Of a stretch of DNA of 64,000 bases, positions 19,473-28,900 are shown piece after piece; positions within the stretch are counted from its first letter, which is position 1; each line of letters begins with the position of its first letter. A program made the position numbers and the translations under genes. Under the pieces are notes generated by a model. It was not told where the DNA came from. It saw only the letters and a list, made by a program, of their open reading frames with translations, and made no database searches. This DNA is from Komagataella phaffii GS115 (Eukaryota > Ascomycota > Pichiomycetes > Pichiales > Pichiaceae), in assembly GCF_000027005.1 (NCBI RefSeq), contig NC_012963.1:1798001-1862000 (forward strand), given 5' to 3'.

Positions 19473-20300
19473 ATGTCACAACCACTTACATTTTCGAAAT
19501 CAGAATCCGGACTGATCTCAATTATCACCCTGAACCAACCAGAGCAGTTGAATGCCCTGGATAACCAACAATACTTGGAACTCGGTAAGCTGATTGAAAA
19601 GGCTGATAGGGACCCAGACACTATAATCACACTAATCAGATCTTCTGGAAGGTATTTCAGTGCAGGTGCTAACATTTCAGACCCCAGAATATCCAGTTTT
19701 GATCCTGATGCAGAAGGCGCCGAAGATTTATACTCATACTGGTTGAGCAAGTTTGTGAGTAGAAACGTTTGGTTGACTCAACTATTTCTTAATCATTCAA
19801 AAGTTCTTGTTGCAGCGTTGAATGGACCAGTTATTGGATTGACAAGCGCCCTGGTGGCGACATGCGATCTGGTTTATGCTATGAATGAAAAAGTATTTCT
19901 ATTGACTCCATTCTCTAACCTTGGTCTGGTGTGCGAAGGCTCAGCATCGGCCTCCTTGGTTGTCAAATTGGGTGTGGCTAAAGCCAATGAGGCCATTTTG
20001 ATGTCCAAGCCAATTACAGCAAGCGAACTGTACAGATTGGGATTCTTGAACGAGCTTTACGATATGCAGGACGTTCAAGAGTTTAATGTTAAGGTAGAAC
20101 GTGAACTAGAATTCCGGTTTAACAAGTTGGTGAAACAATCAGTATTAGATAATAAGAAGCTCATCAATGCTACGTTGCTGAAACAAATGGAACATTCGAA
20201 CGTCACAGAAGCTATTGTTGGATTCAATAAATGGGTCAAAGGGATTCCACAAAGACGATTTAGAGAACTGGCTGCAAAAGATCTTAAACATAAAATGTAG
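19473..20300 (+). CDS. ECI1: Peroxisomal delta3,delta2-enoyl-CoA isomerase
   Basis: Eci1 shifts double bonds of unsaturated acyl-CoAs so that they can enter peroxisomal beta-oxidation. The 275-residue crotonase-fold protein has the oxyanion region SGRYFSAGANIS and the second glycine region ALNGPVIGLTSALVATCDLVYA. The catalytic-glutamate block is SNLGLVCEGSASASL; the Glu corresponds to the family general base. The C-terminus ends RRFRELAAKDLKHKM, parallel to yeast Eci1, which ends in HRL. The last tripeptide HKM fits a loose peroxisomal targeting signal 1. It could be the related Dci1, but the Eci1-type catalytic Glu favours ECI1. It converges on the DUF1640 gene with 25 bp between stops. Confidence 0.87.
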   Translation: MSQPLTFSKSESGLISIITLNQPEQLNALDNQQYLELGKLIEKADRDPDTIITLIRSSGRYFSAGANISDPRISSFDPDAEGAEDLYSYWLSKFVSRNVWLTQLFLNHSKVLVAALNGPVIGLTSALVATCDLVYAMNEKVFLLTPFSNLGLVCEGSASASLVVKLGVAKANEAILMSKPITASELYRLGFLNELYDMQDVQEFNVKVERELEFRFNKLVKQSVLDNKKLINATLLKQMEHSNVTEAIVGFNKWVKGIPQRRFRELAAKDLKHKM

Positions 20301-20325
20301 CACCATTTAATATTAAATCAGTATC

Positions 20326-21426
20326 TCATGACACTTCTTGATCCTCTTCCCAGTCTGCTTCGTATTCATTATGCACTGTTTCGGCTGGAAGATGGGCTCT
20401 TCGTAACTGTGTGTCTATTTGCTTATCTGCTGCCATTTCAGTCTCTTCTTTACTCGCAGATCGTTGCGAGACGTTAAAACAGACCAAAATGCTAAACACC
20501 ATTGATAGCAGTGCTAATACTCCCGCCCTAGTGATGGCCCACCGCAGAGATTCAATTTCTGATTTTATACCTGACATCAGCTCGGTTCCAATTCTGTTAT
20601 TCAGGTCGTGATTTCGTATGTTTAGTTTTTTATTTGTAAGATTATTCTCATGCTTAAACTGATCGATTTCTAGTTTCATCGAATTGTCTATCAGTTGATA
20701 CTGAATGTTGAGCGAGTCTTCCAACGAGTTGAATAGACGCTTCAAAAAAATGGAACTGTTCATCAAGTCACTTAAATTAGAATCACGATACCCATTGATC
20801 TCTACAGAAAGTTCTGACTGAGCTGCCTCAAATAAATAAGTGTCATTCTCCAAGTCCTGCTGTGGAGAGAAGTTTTTCGATAGATAGTGAACCTGTGAGT
20901 TTAGTTCCTCTGTCAGTAAAGATAGAATGATTTTTGACTGCGAATCCGTGAACCCAGCGTTGCACAACTGAGAGTAAATTCCATACGTATCCAAAAAGTT
21001 CTCTGCTGCCTTCTTGACGTCCACATGCTGCTCATCGATCACTTCATTCAGAACATTCAGGTTCTCTATCGCTTGGTCTGATTGAGATTGATTGTGATCT
21101 TGAGACTGGTCTTGAACGTCTTGAGAATTTCTGAAGTACTGTGTGTGATCGTAACTATCATCTGAAGAGTTGATTTCATTTAAAATGCTGTTGATGTTAT
21201 CGTAGAAACTCAATACTTTCTTGGTGTCGCTGGGACTATATTTATCCTGTTTGCAAGCCAGTCCAGTGTGAAAAGATTGCAACCTTACAGAATGTTTTGC
21301 CCGCATTGTTGTTTGAAACATAATAGCATTCTTGTTGATCAATACATCTCTCAGTATTTGCTTAATCATTGCCATAGTGTGTAGCTTTAGGTGTATGGAG
21401 ATGAGTTGGTGGGAGTCGCTTCGCAT
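20326..21426 (-). CDS. Mitochondrial coiled-coil protein, DUF1640 (CCDC90/MCUR1) family
   Basis: DUF1640 proteins are mitochondrial inner-membrane coiled-coil proteins; human relatives are CCDC90B and MCUR1, yeast relatives include Fmp32 and YLR283W. The visible family block is FLDTYGIYSQLCNAGFTDSQ, followed by a long coiled coil. The membrane helix is RWAITRAGVLALLSMVFSIL, and a charged tail follows. Here the tail is longer than usual (366 residues overall). The N-terminus has basic, hydroxylated residues typical of a presequence. Translation could begin at the first ATG (21426) or at Met18 (21375, MAMIKQILRDVL), which gives a cleaner targeting sequence. It diverges from SMD2 across only 117 bp. 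Molecular role unknown beyond family. Confidence 0.75.
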   Translation of the reverse strand: MRSDSHQLISIHLKLHTMAMIKQILRDVLINKNAIMFQTTMRAKHSVRLQSFHTGLACKQDKYSPSDTKKVLSFYDNINSILNEINSSDDSYDHTQYFRNSQDVQDQSQDHNQSQSDQAIENLNVLNEVIDEQHVDVKKAAENFLDTYGIYSQLCNAGFTDSQSKIILSLLTEELNSQVHYLSKNFSPQQDLENDTYLFEAAQSELSVEINGYRDSNLSDLMNSSIFLKRLFNSLEDSLNIQYQLIDNSMKLEIDQFKHENNLTNKKLNIRNHDLNNRIGTELMSGIKSEIESLRWAITRAGVLALLSMVFSILVCFNVSQRSASKEETEMAADKQIDTQLRRAHLPAETVHNEYEADWEEDQEVS

Positions 21427-21543
21427 GTCCTTCGAGAGTATGTCCTTTTGGGAAGCTCTCCTTCGAGCAAAGTTACCTTTTCAACATTTAGCGAGCTTAA
21501 CCATAGGGTTTTTCCTTCTCTTGTAATTATACCGTCTATCAAC

Positions 21544-21924
21544 ATGGCGTAAGTTATTCTAGACAGTTGGAGTTTTGCGAATTTGGATACTAACAACTTT
21601 AGTGATCTTGTTAACCGTCCAAAAGCGGAGTTAACAGACTCTGAACTTCAACAGCTGGAGGCATACGAATTCCAATATGGACCAATGTCAATACTCACCA
21701 CGGCCACCAATACACAATCCACAGTAATAATATCCCTGAGAAATGATCACAAATTAATTGCTAAAGTGAAAGCTTTTGATAGACATTGCAATATGGTTCT
21801 GGAAAACGTAAAGGAGTTTTGGACTGATATTAATAATGGCACAAAGGTAACCAGAGAAAGATTTGTGAGCAAGATGTTTCTTCGAGGAGACAGCGTAGTA
21901 GTAATACTGAAGCATTCCGACTAA
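21544..21924 (+). CDS. SMD2: Core snRNP protein Sm D2 (two exons)
   Basis: SmD2 is one of seven Sm proteins forming the ring on U1, U2, U4 and U5 snRNAs. Exon 1 is only five bases (ATGGC, 21544-21548). The 54-nt intron (21549-21602) has GTAAGT, TACTAAC and TTTAG, and exon 2 starts at 21603 to complete an Ala codon. The product is 108 residues; yeast SmD2 is 110. It reads MADLVNRPKAELTDSELQQLE, then FQYGPMSILTTA, the Sm1 motif VIISLRNDHKLIAKVKAFDRHCNMVLENVKE and the Sm2 region MFLRGDSVVVIL. The frame that begins inside the intron at a TTG is not the true start. An intron in a spliceosome gene allows feedback by splicing, though nothing here proves it. Confidence 0.94.
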
Positions 21925-22443
21925 AGTATGCTTTAAACGTTGAATGGTATTTGAGATCTTTCCTTTTGATATGCATGAGTTTCACTGAACTGTAATTTAA
22001 ACCAATTCACATTGATACGAACTGATAGACGAGACTAGATTATATAAGAGAACCCAAGCAAGGTATTGTTGAATGAGTGGGAGGGAATTTCTTCAAGTTT
22101 GAGAGACATTTATGCGACCTACAGATCACTCAGTTATTTTAATGGACATGTCTTCAGGACAGAAAACCAAGACACTTGTTTGTATTGTGTGGCCGAATGG
22201 TTTCTGAACCGAATGTGCACTTGAAAAAAGTTTGGGACTCAAGAGTAATGCACTTTGGATTTGTTCCCTCTGGCAAATGGGAATCTTTTGATTTCCTTTT
22301 TGTTATCCTATATATGTCTCACAAAGAAATGTGACAATAGATTAATGTTTGATTTAATGCTAGAAACTTCCTTTCTCTGTAAACTGTGACCGTTCACAGT
22401 CATCTCAGACTATCAGACAGTAAAAAAAAAATAGCCACAAGGT
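21925..22443. other. 0.5 kb interval between converging SMD2 and DUF4259 genes
   Basis: Convergent neighbours elsewhere in the window are mostly 14-128 bp apart, so 519 bp is an outlier. A TATA-like ttatataaga lies near 22040, and a 31-codon frame starts at ATG 22112 without recognisable family. A perfect hairpin (ACTGTGA-CCGT-TCACAGT, 22383-22400) followed by an A-rich run lies near the DUF4259 3' end. I cannot identify an RNA gene. Confidence 0.4.
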
Positions 22444-22917
22444 CTATTGCAGAACATTCGATATCCAATCAATATGCTTTTTCCACTCCTCATAGTAGCT
22501 TGGAACTTCTCGCCATAAACTACATACTTCTGACCTTTCTTCATCTTCAGAAATGAATTTGAGCCACTTCCTGGCCATCTCTTTCAAAAGCTGAGAGTTC
22601 TCTCTTAAGACTTGTAACTCAGAGGACCCTTGAACTTGAGCGTAGACCTTCTTCAAATCACGAACTACATATGAAGGATACTCCTGCTCAGATTTTGGCA
22701 AAACAGAATCAAAGTCTAGTAAATTTGCTAAGAAAATAGCAGCAACAACTTTCTCCGCTGTCTCGTCCACTTCAAAATAAGCGCCGTTGTCTGCATCTGG
22801 AATTGGTTCCTTAAGGGTGTCCTGAATCTGCTTGATGGGGTCCTCTTGATGAACAAGATCTGCTAAAGCAATTGACGAGTGATCGTCGTCAAAGATTTCC
22901 ATTCCAATGGCACCCAT
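22444..22917 (-). CDS. DUF4259-family protein, bacterial-type
   Basis: I chose the internal ATG at 22917. From there the protein begins MGAIGMEIFDDDHSSIALADL, which fits the DUF4259 opening (MGAWG...FDNDDA). Residues upstream of it (to 22977) look like translated leader. Further matches to the family pattern are the middle EVDETAEKVVAAIFLANLL and the end SEVCSLWREVPSYYEEWKKHI, where bacterial members have a Ser-Glu-Leu-Trp-Glu type helix. The product is 157 residues, typical for DUF4259. The family is known mainly from bacteria and has no assigned function. No Saccharomyces counterpart comes to mind. It is divergent from GUF1. Confidence 0.7.
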   Translation of the reverse strand: MGAIGMEIFDDDHSSIALADLVHQEDPIKQIQDTLKEPIPDADNGAYFEVDETAEKVVAAIFLANLLDFDSVLPKSEQEYPSYVVRDLKKVYAQVQGSSELQVLRENSQLLKEMARKWLKFISEDEERSEVCSLWREVPSYYEEWKKHIDWISNVLQ

Positions 22918-23285
22918 AGCGATGAAAGTAATATGTGAGAAACGAAAGTGGAATAAACAGCAGAACTGTACGTTCAAGTTAATCTCAAACTGATTGGGGT
23001 CAGGCTGCTAGTCTCAATTTCGAAGGGGAAAAAAGCTTCAGTGATAAATTTCTGGACTGAGAGCTGTACTCTCTTTCTTATAAAATTTCCGTACCCGTAC
23101 GTTCTTTTCTTTTTAGACTTCCATGATTAGCTACTTGAATTCCAGAAACCCACCCTTGAATTGCCTTTGTCTTGAGTTTTTGTGATTTCTCACTGTATTT
23201 CACACAAGTTTCATTCTCTTATTGTCTCAGTTTTGATTCTGATTTTTTTTTTTTTTCACTAGCCCAAAATTACCATTTGGAAATC
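22918..23285. promoter_or_regulatory. Divergent promoter between the DUF4259 gene and GUF1
   Basis: This interval holds both promoters and leaders. A long T tract (near 23250-23257) lies just before the GUF1 start. No named factor site was recognised. Confidence 0.35.
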
Positions 23286-25298
23286 ATGTACAGACTGACA
23301 AAAGGTCTGTACCGTTCCAAAGCGAGTTTTCCTGCAGTTTCACTGTATACCTCTTGGTTCAGAGTATTCCGAAGTTACTCTTCCAATCATGACGAGTATG
23401 TGGATCATGAGTACAAGTACTACCTAAAGTATCCAATAGATACAAAAAACAACCCCACTCCGACCCTAAACCCATCCCAGCTCAATGATAGAATCTCCAA
23501 GATTCCAATGGAAAATTACAGAAGCTTCGTCATCGCTGCACATATTGACCATGGCAAATCCACCATCAGTGATCGACTGCTTGAACTTACAGGAGTGCTT
23601 CAACCAGGATCGAATAAACAAGTGTTGGACAAATTAGACGTAGAACGAGAACGGGGCATCACAGTGAAAGCCCAAACATGCTCCATGGTATATCATCACG
23701 AGGGTGAAGATTATTTATTGAATCTGGTCGATTCTCCAGGTCATGTGGATTTTAGACTTGAGGTATCCAGATCGTATGCTGCCTGTGGGGGAGCATTATT
23801 GTTAGTTGACGCCAGCGAAGGTTGTAAGGCCCAAACCGTAGCAAACTATCAAATGGCAAAGTCAATGGGACTTGAACTTTTGCCCGTAATCAATAAAATT
23901 GATCTAGATACGGCTAACATAGAAAGAACAGAAGACCAGATTGAGGAAACTTTTGATTTGCCAAGAGAAAATGTCATTCATGTTTCTGCTAAGTCTGGAC
24001 TCAACGTTCAATATGTCCTTCCAGCAGTAATTGAACACATTCCAGCTCCTCAAGGAAATAAAACTGCACCATTTAAGGCATTGCTGGTAGATTCGTGGTA
24101 CGATTCGTACATTGGAGTTGTTCTTCTAGTCAGTATAGTTGATGGTACCCTGAAAAAAGGACAGAAGATCCAGTCTTGCTCAACCTTAAGGAAGTATGAT
24201 GTCAAAGAGGTTGGCGTTATGTATCCTGATAGATTTGCCATTGATGTCCTCTCGGCAGGCCAAGTAGGATATATTGTTCCAGGAATGAAAAATTCTGCAG
24301 AGGCCCTAGTTGGAGACACTTTTCACGTTAGTGGCAAACCAGTAGAAGCACTGCCGGGCTTCGAAGAGCCAAAGTCAATGGTTTTTGTGGGAGCTTTCCC
24401 TGCCGATGGAGGGGAGTTTAAACGAATGGAGGAAAGTTTGGAACATCTGGTCACCAATGATCGGTCTGTTACTTTACAGAGAGAGACATCCAACGCATTG
24501 GGCCAAGGCTGGAGATTAGGATTTTTGGGATCGCTTCATGCCTCTGTGTTCAAAGAACGGCTAGAAAATGAATATGGCGCCAAGTTGATTATAACTTCTC
24601 CCACAGTGCCGTATAAAGTTGTATATAGAGATGGTACGGAGAAGATTGTTACCAATCCAGATGATTTTCCAGGAATCAACGACAAAAACAAAGTTGCTGC
24701 TCTTTATGAACCGTTTGTCGAGATCACAATGACTTTTCCCAATGAGTATCTAGGAACCGTTATGAAGCTTTGTGAGGCAAATAGGGCCATGCAATTGGAC
24801 ATTCAATACCTCAACAATGGGCAAGTATTAGCAACGTACGATCTCCCATTAGCGCATTTAGTAGACGATTTTTTTGGCAAATTAAAGTCTGCAACTAAGG
24901 GTTATGCGTCTTTAGATTATGAAGATAGTGGGTACCAACCTTCAGACATCGTTAAGCTGGAACTGCTAGTTAACGGGAATGGTATTGACGCACTTGCAAC
25001 CGTTATGCATAAATCCCAAGTCGAAAGGAATGGTCAGGAATTTGTAAAGCGATTTAAAGAGTTTCTCAAGATCCAACAATTTGACGTTATCATTCAAGCA
25101 AGAGCAAATAACAAAATAGTAGCAAGAGAAACGATAAAAGCTCGACGAAAAGATGTTCTAGCCAAGCTCCATGCAAGCGATGTTTCCCGGAGAAAGAAGT
25201 TATTAGTTCGCCAAAAGGAAGGAAAAAAACAACTGAAGAGTATTGGGAACATACAAATTAATAATGATGCATACCAATCGTTCTTGCGTCGTTCATGA
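23286..25298 (+). CDS. GUF1: Mitochondrial translation elongation factor 4 (LepA homologue)
   Basis: Guf1 is a membrane-associated GTPase that back-translocates or remodels mitochondrial ribosomes under stress. The start chosen is ATG 23286 ([18 protein letters not shown]), which gives an Arg/Ser-rich presequence and 670 residues. The frame can be read 38 codons further upstream, but only from a TTG through a T tract. GTPase motifs are all present: AHIDHGKST (G1), RGITVKAQT (G2), DSPGHVDF (G3), NKIDL (G4) and VSAKSG (G5). The LepA-specific C-terminal part ends with the [20 protein letters not shown] and ARRKDVLAK blocks. It converges on COA4. Confidence 0.94.
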   Translation: MYRLTKGLYRSKASFPAVSLYTSWFRVFRSYSSNHDEYVDHEYKYYLKYPIDTKNNPTPTLNPSQLNDRISKIPMENYRSFVIAAHIDHGKSTISDRLLELTGVLQPGSNKQVLDKLDVERERGITVKAQTCSMVYHHEGEDYLLNLVDSPGHVDFRLEVSRSYAACGGALLLVDASEGCKAQTVANYQMAKSMGLELLPVINKIDLDTANIERTEDQIEETFDLPRENVIHVSAKSGLNVQYVLPAVIEHIPAPQGNKTAPFKALLVDSWYDSYIGVVLLVSIVDGTLKKGQKIQSCSTLRKYDVKEVGVMYPDRFAIDVLSAGQVGYIVPGMKNSAEALVGDTFHVSGKPVEALPGFEEPKSMVFVGAFPADGGEFKRMEESLEHLVTNDRSVTLQRETSNALGQGWRLGFLGSLHASVFKERLENEYGAKLIITSPTVPYKVVYRDGTEKIVTNPDDFPGINDKNKVAALYEPFVEITMTFPNEYLGTVMKLCEANRAMQLDIQYLNNGQVLATYDLPLAHLVDDFFGKLKSATKGYASLDYEDSGYQPSDIVKLELLVNGNGIDALATVMHKSQVERNGQEFVKRFKEFLKIQQFDVIIQARANNKIVARETIKARRKDVLAKLHASDVSRRKKLLVRQKEGKKQLKSIGNIQINNDAYQSFLRRS

Positions 25299-25406
25299 CT
25301 AATTGTACATAGTGAATAGAGTCAAGAAAATTATCGCTTCATTAGCTTCAATTTATTTACATGGTAGACACAGTCTGTTGTTGAAATGGAAAAATAAGAC
25401 TATGAC

Positions 25407-25799
25407 CTAGAAGTCCTTCAGGTTATTGTTCTTCGTCTGAGTTCTTTGGTTGTTGTTGAATTTGTCCCAACATTCTCTAAAAGCATTCATCTATATCAAA
25501 GTTAGTAAAGGTCTTCGAGTATCTGAAAAAAAACAGTTCCTACCTCGTTAATGCATTTTCTCCAGTCTCCAGTATCAGCATGACACAATTGCAATTGCAG
25601 GTTCTCTTCTAAAAAAGGCTGTTGTTAGTTCCGAGCTTCTCCACATTATACAAATTCTTCAACTAACCTGCGCATCCTGTTTTATTTATTCTTTGATCCC
25701 TAAACTGTTAGCACAGAAAAGTCTAAAATAGTAACCCAATCACACTAACCATTCATCAGGCTCGTCATCAATTTCTTGTACTTTGCTATTGGAGCTCAT
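25407..25799 (-). CDS. COA4: Twin CX9C cytochrome oxidase assembly factor Coa4/Cmc3 (four exons)
   Basis: Coa4 is a small intermembrane-space protein needed for cytochrome c oxidase assembly. The gene is hidden in four exons: 25750-25799, 25668-25699, 25544-25608 and 25407-25490. Introns of 50, 59 and 53 nt have donors GTTAGT, GTTAGT and GTAGGA, and branch elements GCTAAC, ACTAAC and TACTAAC. All junctions keep frame. The 76-residue product contains DEPDEWDQRINKTGC. Two CX9C motifs are visible: Cys-AEENLQLQL-Cys and Cys-INEMNAFRE-Cys. The first is followed by HADTGDWRKC. These form the disulfide-linked hairpin imported by Mia40. The tail is QRTQTKNNNLKDF. No presequence, as expected for this class. 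It is divergent from SEC31 over 199 bp. Confidence 0.9.
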
Positions 25800-25998
25800 C
25801 TTCCTCAGAGTTCGTCGTAGTGCTTTCAAGTTACTTTCCTAGCAGATGCGATAATCTACCTCATCTCACATTCAAAATCCTAACATCTCGGCTAATTACC
25901 TAATCGAACACCTCCTCGATCTGTCGTCCACCACACATCGTCACCACCAACTGGCAATCAAACTAACACGTCTATACTCGTCCAAATACAACCCCATC

Positions 25999-28900
25999 AT
26001 GGTGAAAATAAGTGAAATAAAAAGTACTTCAACATTTGCATGGTCGTCTGTAGACTCTAATGTCTTGGCTACAGGGACCTTGGCTGGGGCTGTTGACGAC
26101 TCATTCTCTACCACTTCGTCATTGGAACTTTGGGATGTCCTGAACACCTCAGCTCCCATATTCCGAACCAATGTTGGTGCAAGATTTCATGATCTTGCGT
26201 GGAGTAATCCAATCTCTAAGTACCAGAGAGGACTACTTGCAGGTGCTTTTGATAATGGAACAATTCAATTGTGGGATTCCTCATCATTGCTGAATGGATC
26301 ATCTGACAGTTTAATAGAGCTAAAGAAACACACTGCGCCTGTTAAAACAATATCTTTCAATCCTACAGAGTCACAGATATTTGCATCTGGTGCTTCCAAT
26401 GGCCAATTATTCATTTGGGATATAAATCATCTTTCAGAGCCTATTTCACCGGGTGCTTCTACTACCCCTATTAATGACATAAACTCCATTGCTTGGAACT
26501 CCAAGATACGTCATATTTTGGCCTCTGCTGGAACCTCAGGCTACGCATCCATTTGGGATTTAAAGACCAAGAAAGAACTATTGAACTTGAGTTACACTGC
26601 TCCATCAGGTCAAAGAGCTAACTTAAGCACCGTTGCATGGCATCCTACTAATTCGACAAGTGTAATAACAGCTTCTGATTCGGACGCTGTACCATTGATA
26701 ATGACTTGGGATTTAAGGAATACTAATGTACCTGTAGCTACTCTTGAAGGTCATCAAAAGGGTGTATTGTCCCTGGATTGGTGTTCGTGGGACTCAGAAC
26801 TATTACTTTCTTCTGGAAAGGATAACTCTACCCTATTGTGGAATCCCATCAGAGGCTCTTTGTTAGCGGAATACCCAACCACCACTAATTGGGCCTTCAA
26901 GACCCGCTTTTCTTCCAAGCTTCCTGACATTTTTGCAACCAGTTCATTTGATGGTAAGATAACGGTGCAGACCTTACAGGATACTACACCTGCAGAGGCT
27001 CAACAAGCAAAAGCTATCAACGATGACGAATTCTGGGCAGACCTGTCCAACAGCGATAAGAAACATCCTAATTTTTTACAACGTCAAACTCCGGCCTGGC
27101 TTAAAGTGCCTTCCAGCGTTTCATTTGGATTTGGTGGAAAGATTGTAAAAGTTTCCAAGGCCTCTGATAACCAGTCAATTGTTGTAATTGATAATTTCAC
27201 AACTAACGATACGCTGGCCAAGTCCACTTCCCTTCTTGCAAGCACCATCAGCACAAACGATTACCAAACTCTTGTCGACGAAAAACTTCGTACCGAAGCA
27301 AATAACCACGACTGGCAATTATTGAACGATCTATTAAAAGCGGATGATGTGAAAGATTATTTCAGATTTCAGATTGTGGATCCTTCCGTATTGAAACATG
27401 ACAAGTCTGAACAAAAGGTTGAAAACGGACAAGACATATTTGAAAACATTGAGCAAACTGATGAAGACTTTTTCAACAATCTTGAAAGGGAAAAGAATTC
27501 AGTTTCTGTCAACATTCCATCATACTCTCCAACTGGTGAGTTTGATGTCTCCTCTCTTAAGGATCAAACAGGCCTGGCAGCCTCCCTCTTATTAGGCGAT
27601 CTTGAAAAAGCCACTGAAATAGCTCTCAGCCAGGGACTAATCCAGGAGGCTCTAGTATTGGCTTTAGGTGCATCTGAATCATTACAGGCTAAAGTTAGGA
27701 ATGCCTATTTTAACCAAACGCAAAAGTCCTCTCTACCAAGATTGATTTACAGTGCTACTGCTAACGATGTTAATGACCTCGTTGCTAATGGTACTATCTC
27801 TGGTTGGAGGGATATAGCAGCTGCTATTTTTGCTTACTCTACGGAGAAAGAAGAGTTTTCAAAGTTCATTGTGGAACTAGGTGATAGGCTATTAGCCAGT
27901 TCCCTTTCAGATAGACGCTCTGATGCTCTGCTTTGCTTCCTTGCTGGTGGTGCGCTCAACAAGGCGTCTACAATTTGGAATGCCGAGTTGAGTTCTCGTG
28001 AAGAGGTTCTCAAATCTGAAAACCCTCAGCTCTCATCTTATGAAGCTCATAATATTGTGTTGACTGAGTTTGTTGAAAAAATTGCCGCATTCAAGTATGC
28101 ATTAAGGATCAGCAATAAGTTCAGTGGGCAGGGCGTTAATACGTTGAACAATTCATTCCTAGAGTTTGCTTCTTTGGTGTCATCTCAAGGGCAATTTGAT
28201 TTGGCCTTGAACTTATTGGAGAACTTATCTACCGAGGATGAAGACATTAAACTTGAGATAAAGCGAATCTCAACAGCATCAGGAAAAACTCTTTCCAGTA
28301 GAGCTGGTCCTCGTAGTGGCTATGTTGGAAGTCAGGCTTCGACTTCCTTCTCAGGTGCAAGGTTCAAGTCAAGAGGTTCAGTGTCCGGAACCACGCAGTC
28401 TGTTCCTTCACCTAACGTGAATCCTTACTTGAATCAGCTACCAGTGCAAGGGCAAACTTTGGCACAATCAAGGCCTTCAATCCAGCCATTAACGCAAGCG
28501 CCAGCCTCTGCTTATGCTATTCCTTCAGCAAGAACTGCTGCCAGTTCCATTGCAAACAATCCGTACGCTCCAAAGCAGAATACTAATGGTTCTTATTCTC
28601 CAGCCCCTGGGGTGAACAATACCATTCCTGAAGTTCCAAAACCACCTACAACAAAATCCAGACAAGGAGGTAGTGGCTGGAATGATTTGCCCAATAACTT
28701 CAACAGCAGCAGAAGAACTACACCAGCTTCGACCGCTTCTCCTTATGGAACACAAGGCAACCAGACGATTCAGCCACCCTCTAGAACACCTTCTCAAATG
28801 AACGTGATTCCACCACCTCCACAAGCAAGTTCTTTTGTGCCTCCACCTCCTACAGCTACAGCCACATCAAGTGTTCCAAAGAGCACGTTTGAAACTCCTT

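Noticed and set aside
22918..22977. 20-residue N-terminal extension of the DUF4259 protein
   Set aside because: The family starts at the MGA motif; the upstream residues look like translated leader.
23172..23285. N-terminal extension of GUF1
   Set aside because: It begins with TTG, runs through a T tract and hides the proper presequence that starts at ATG 23286.
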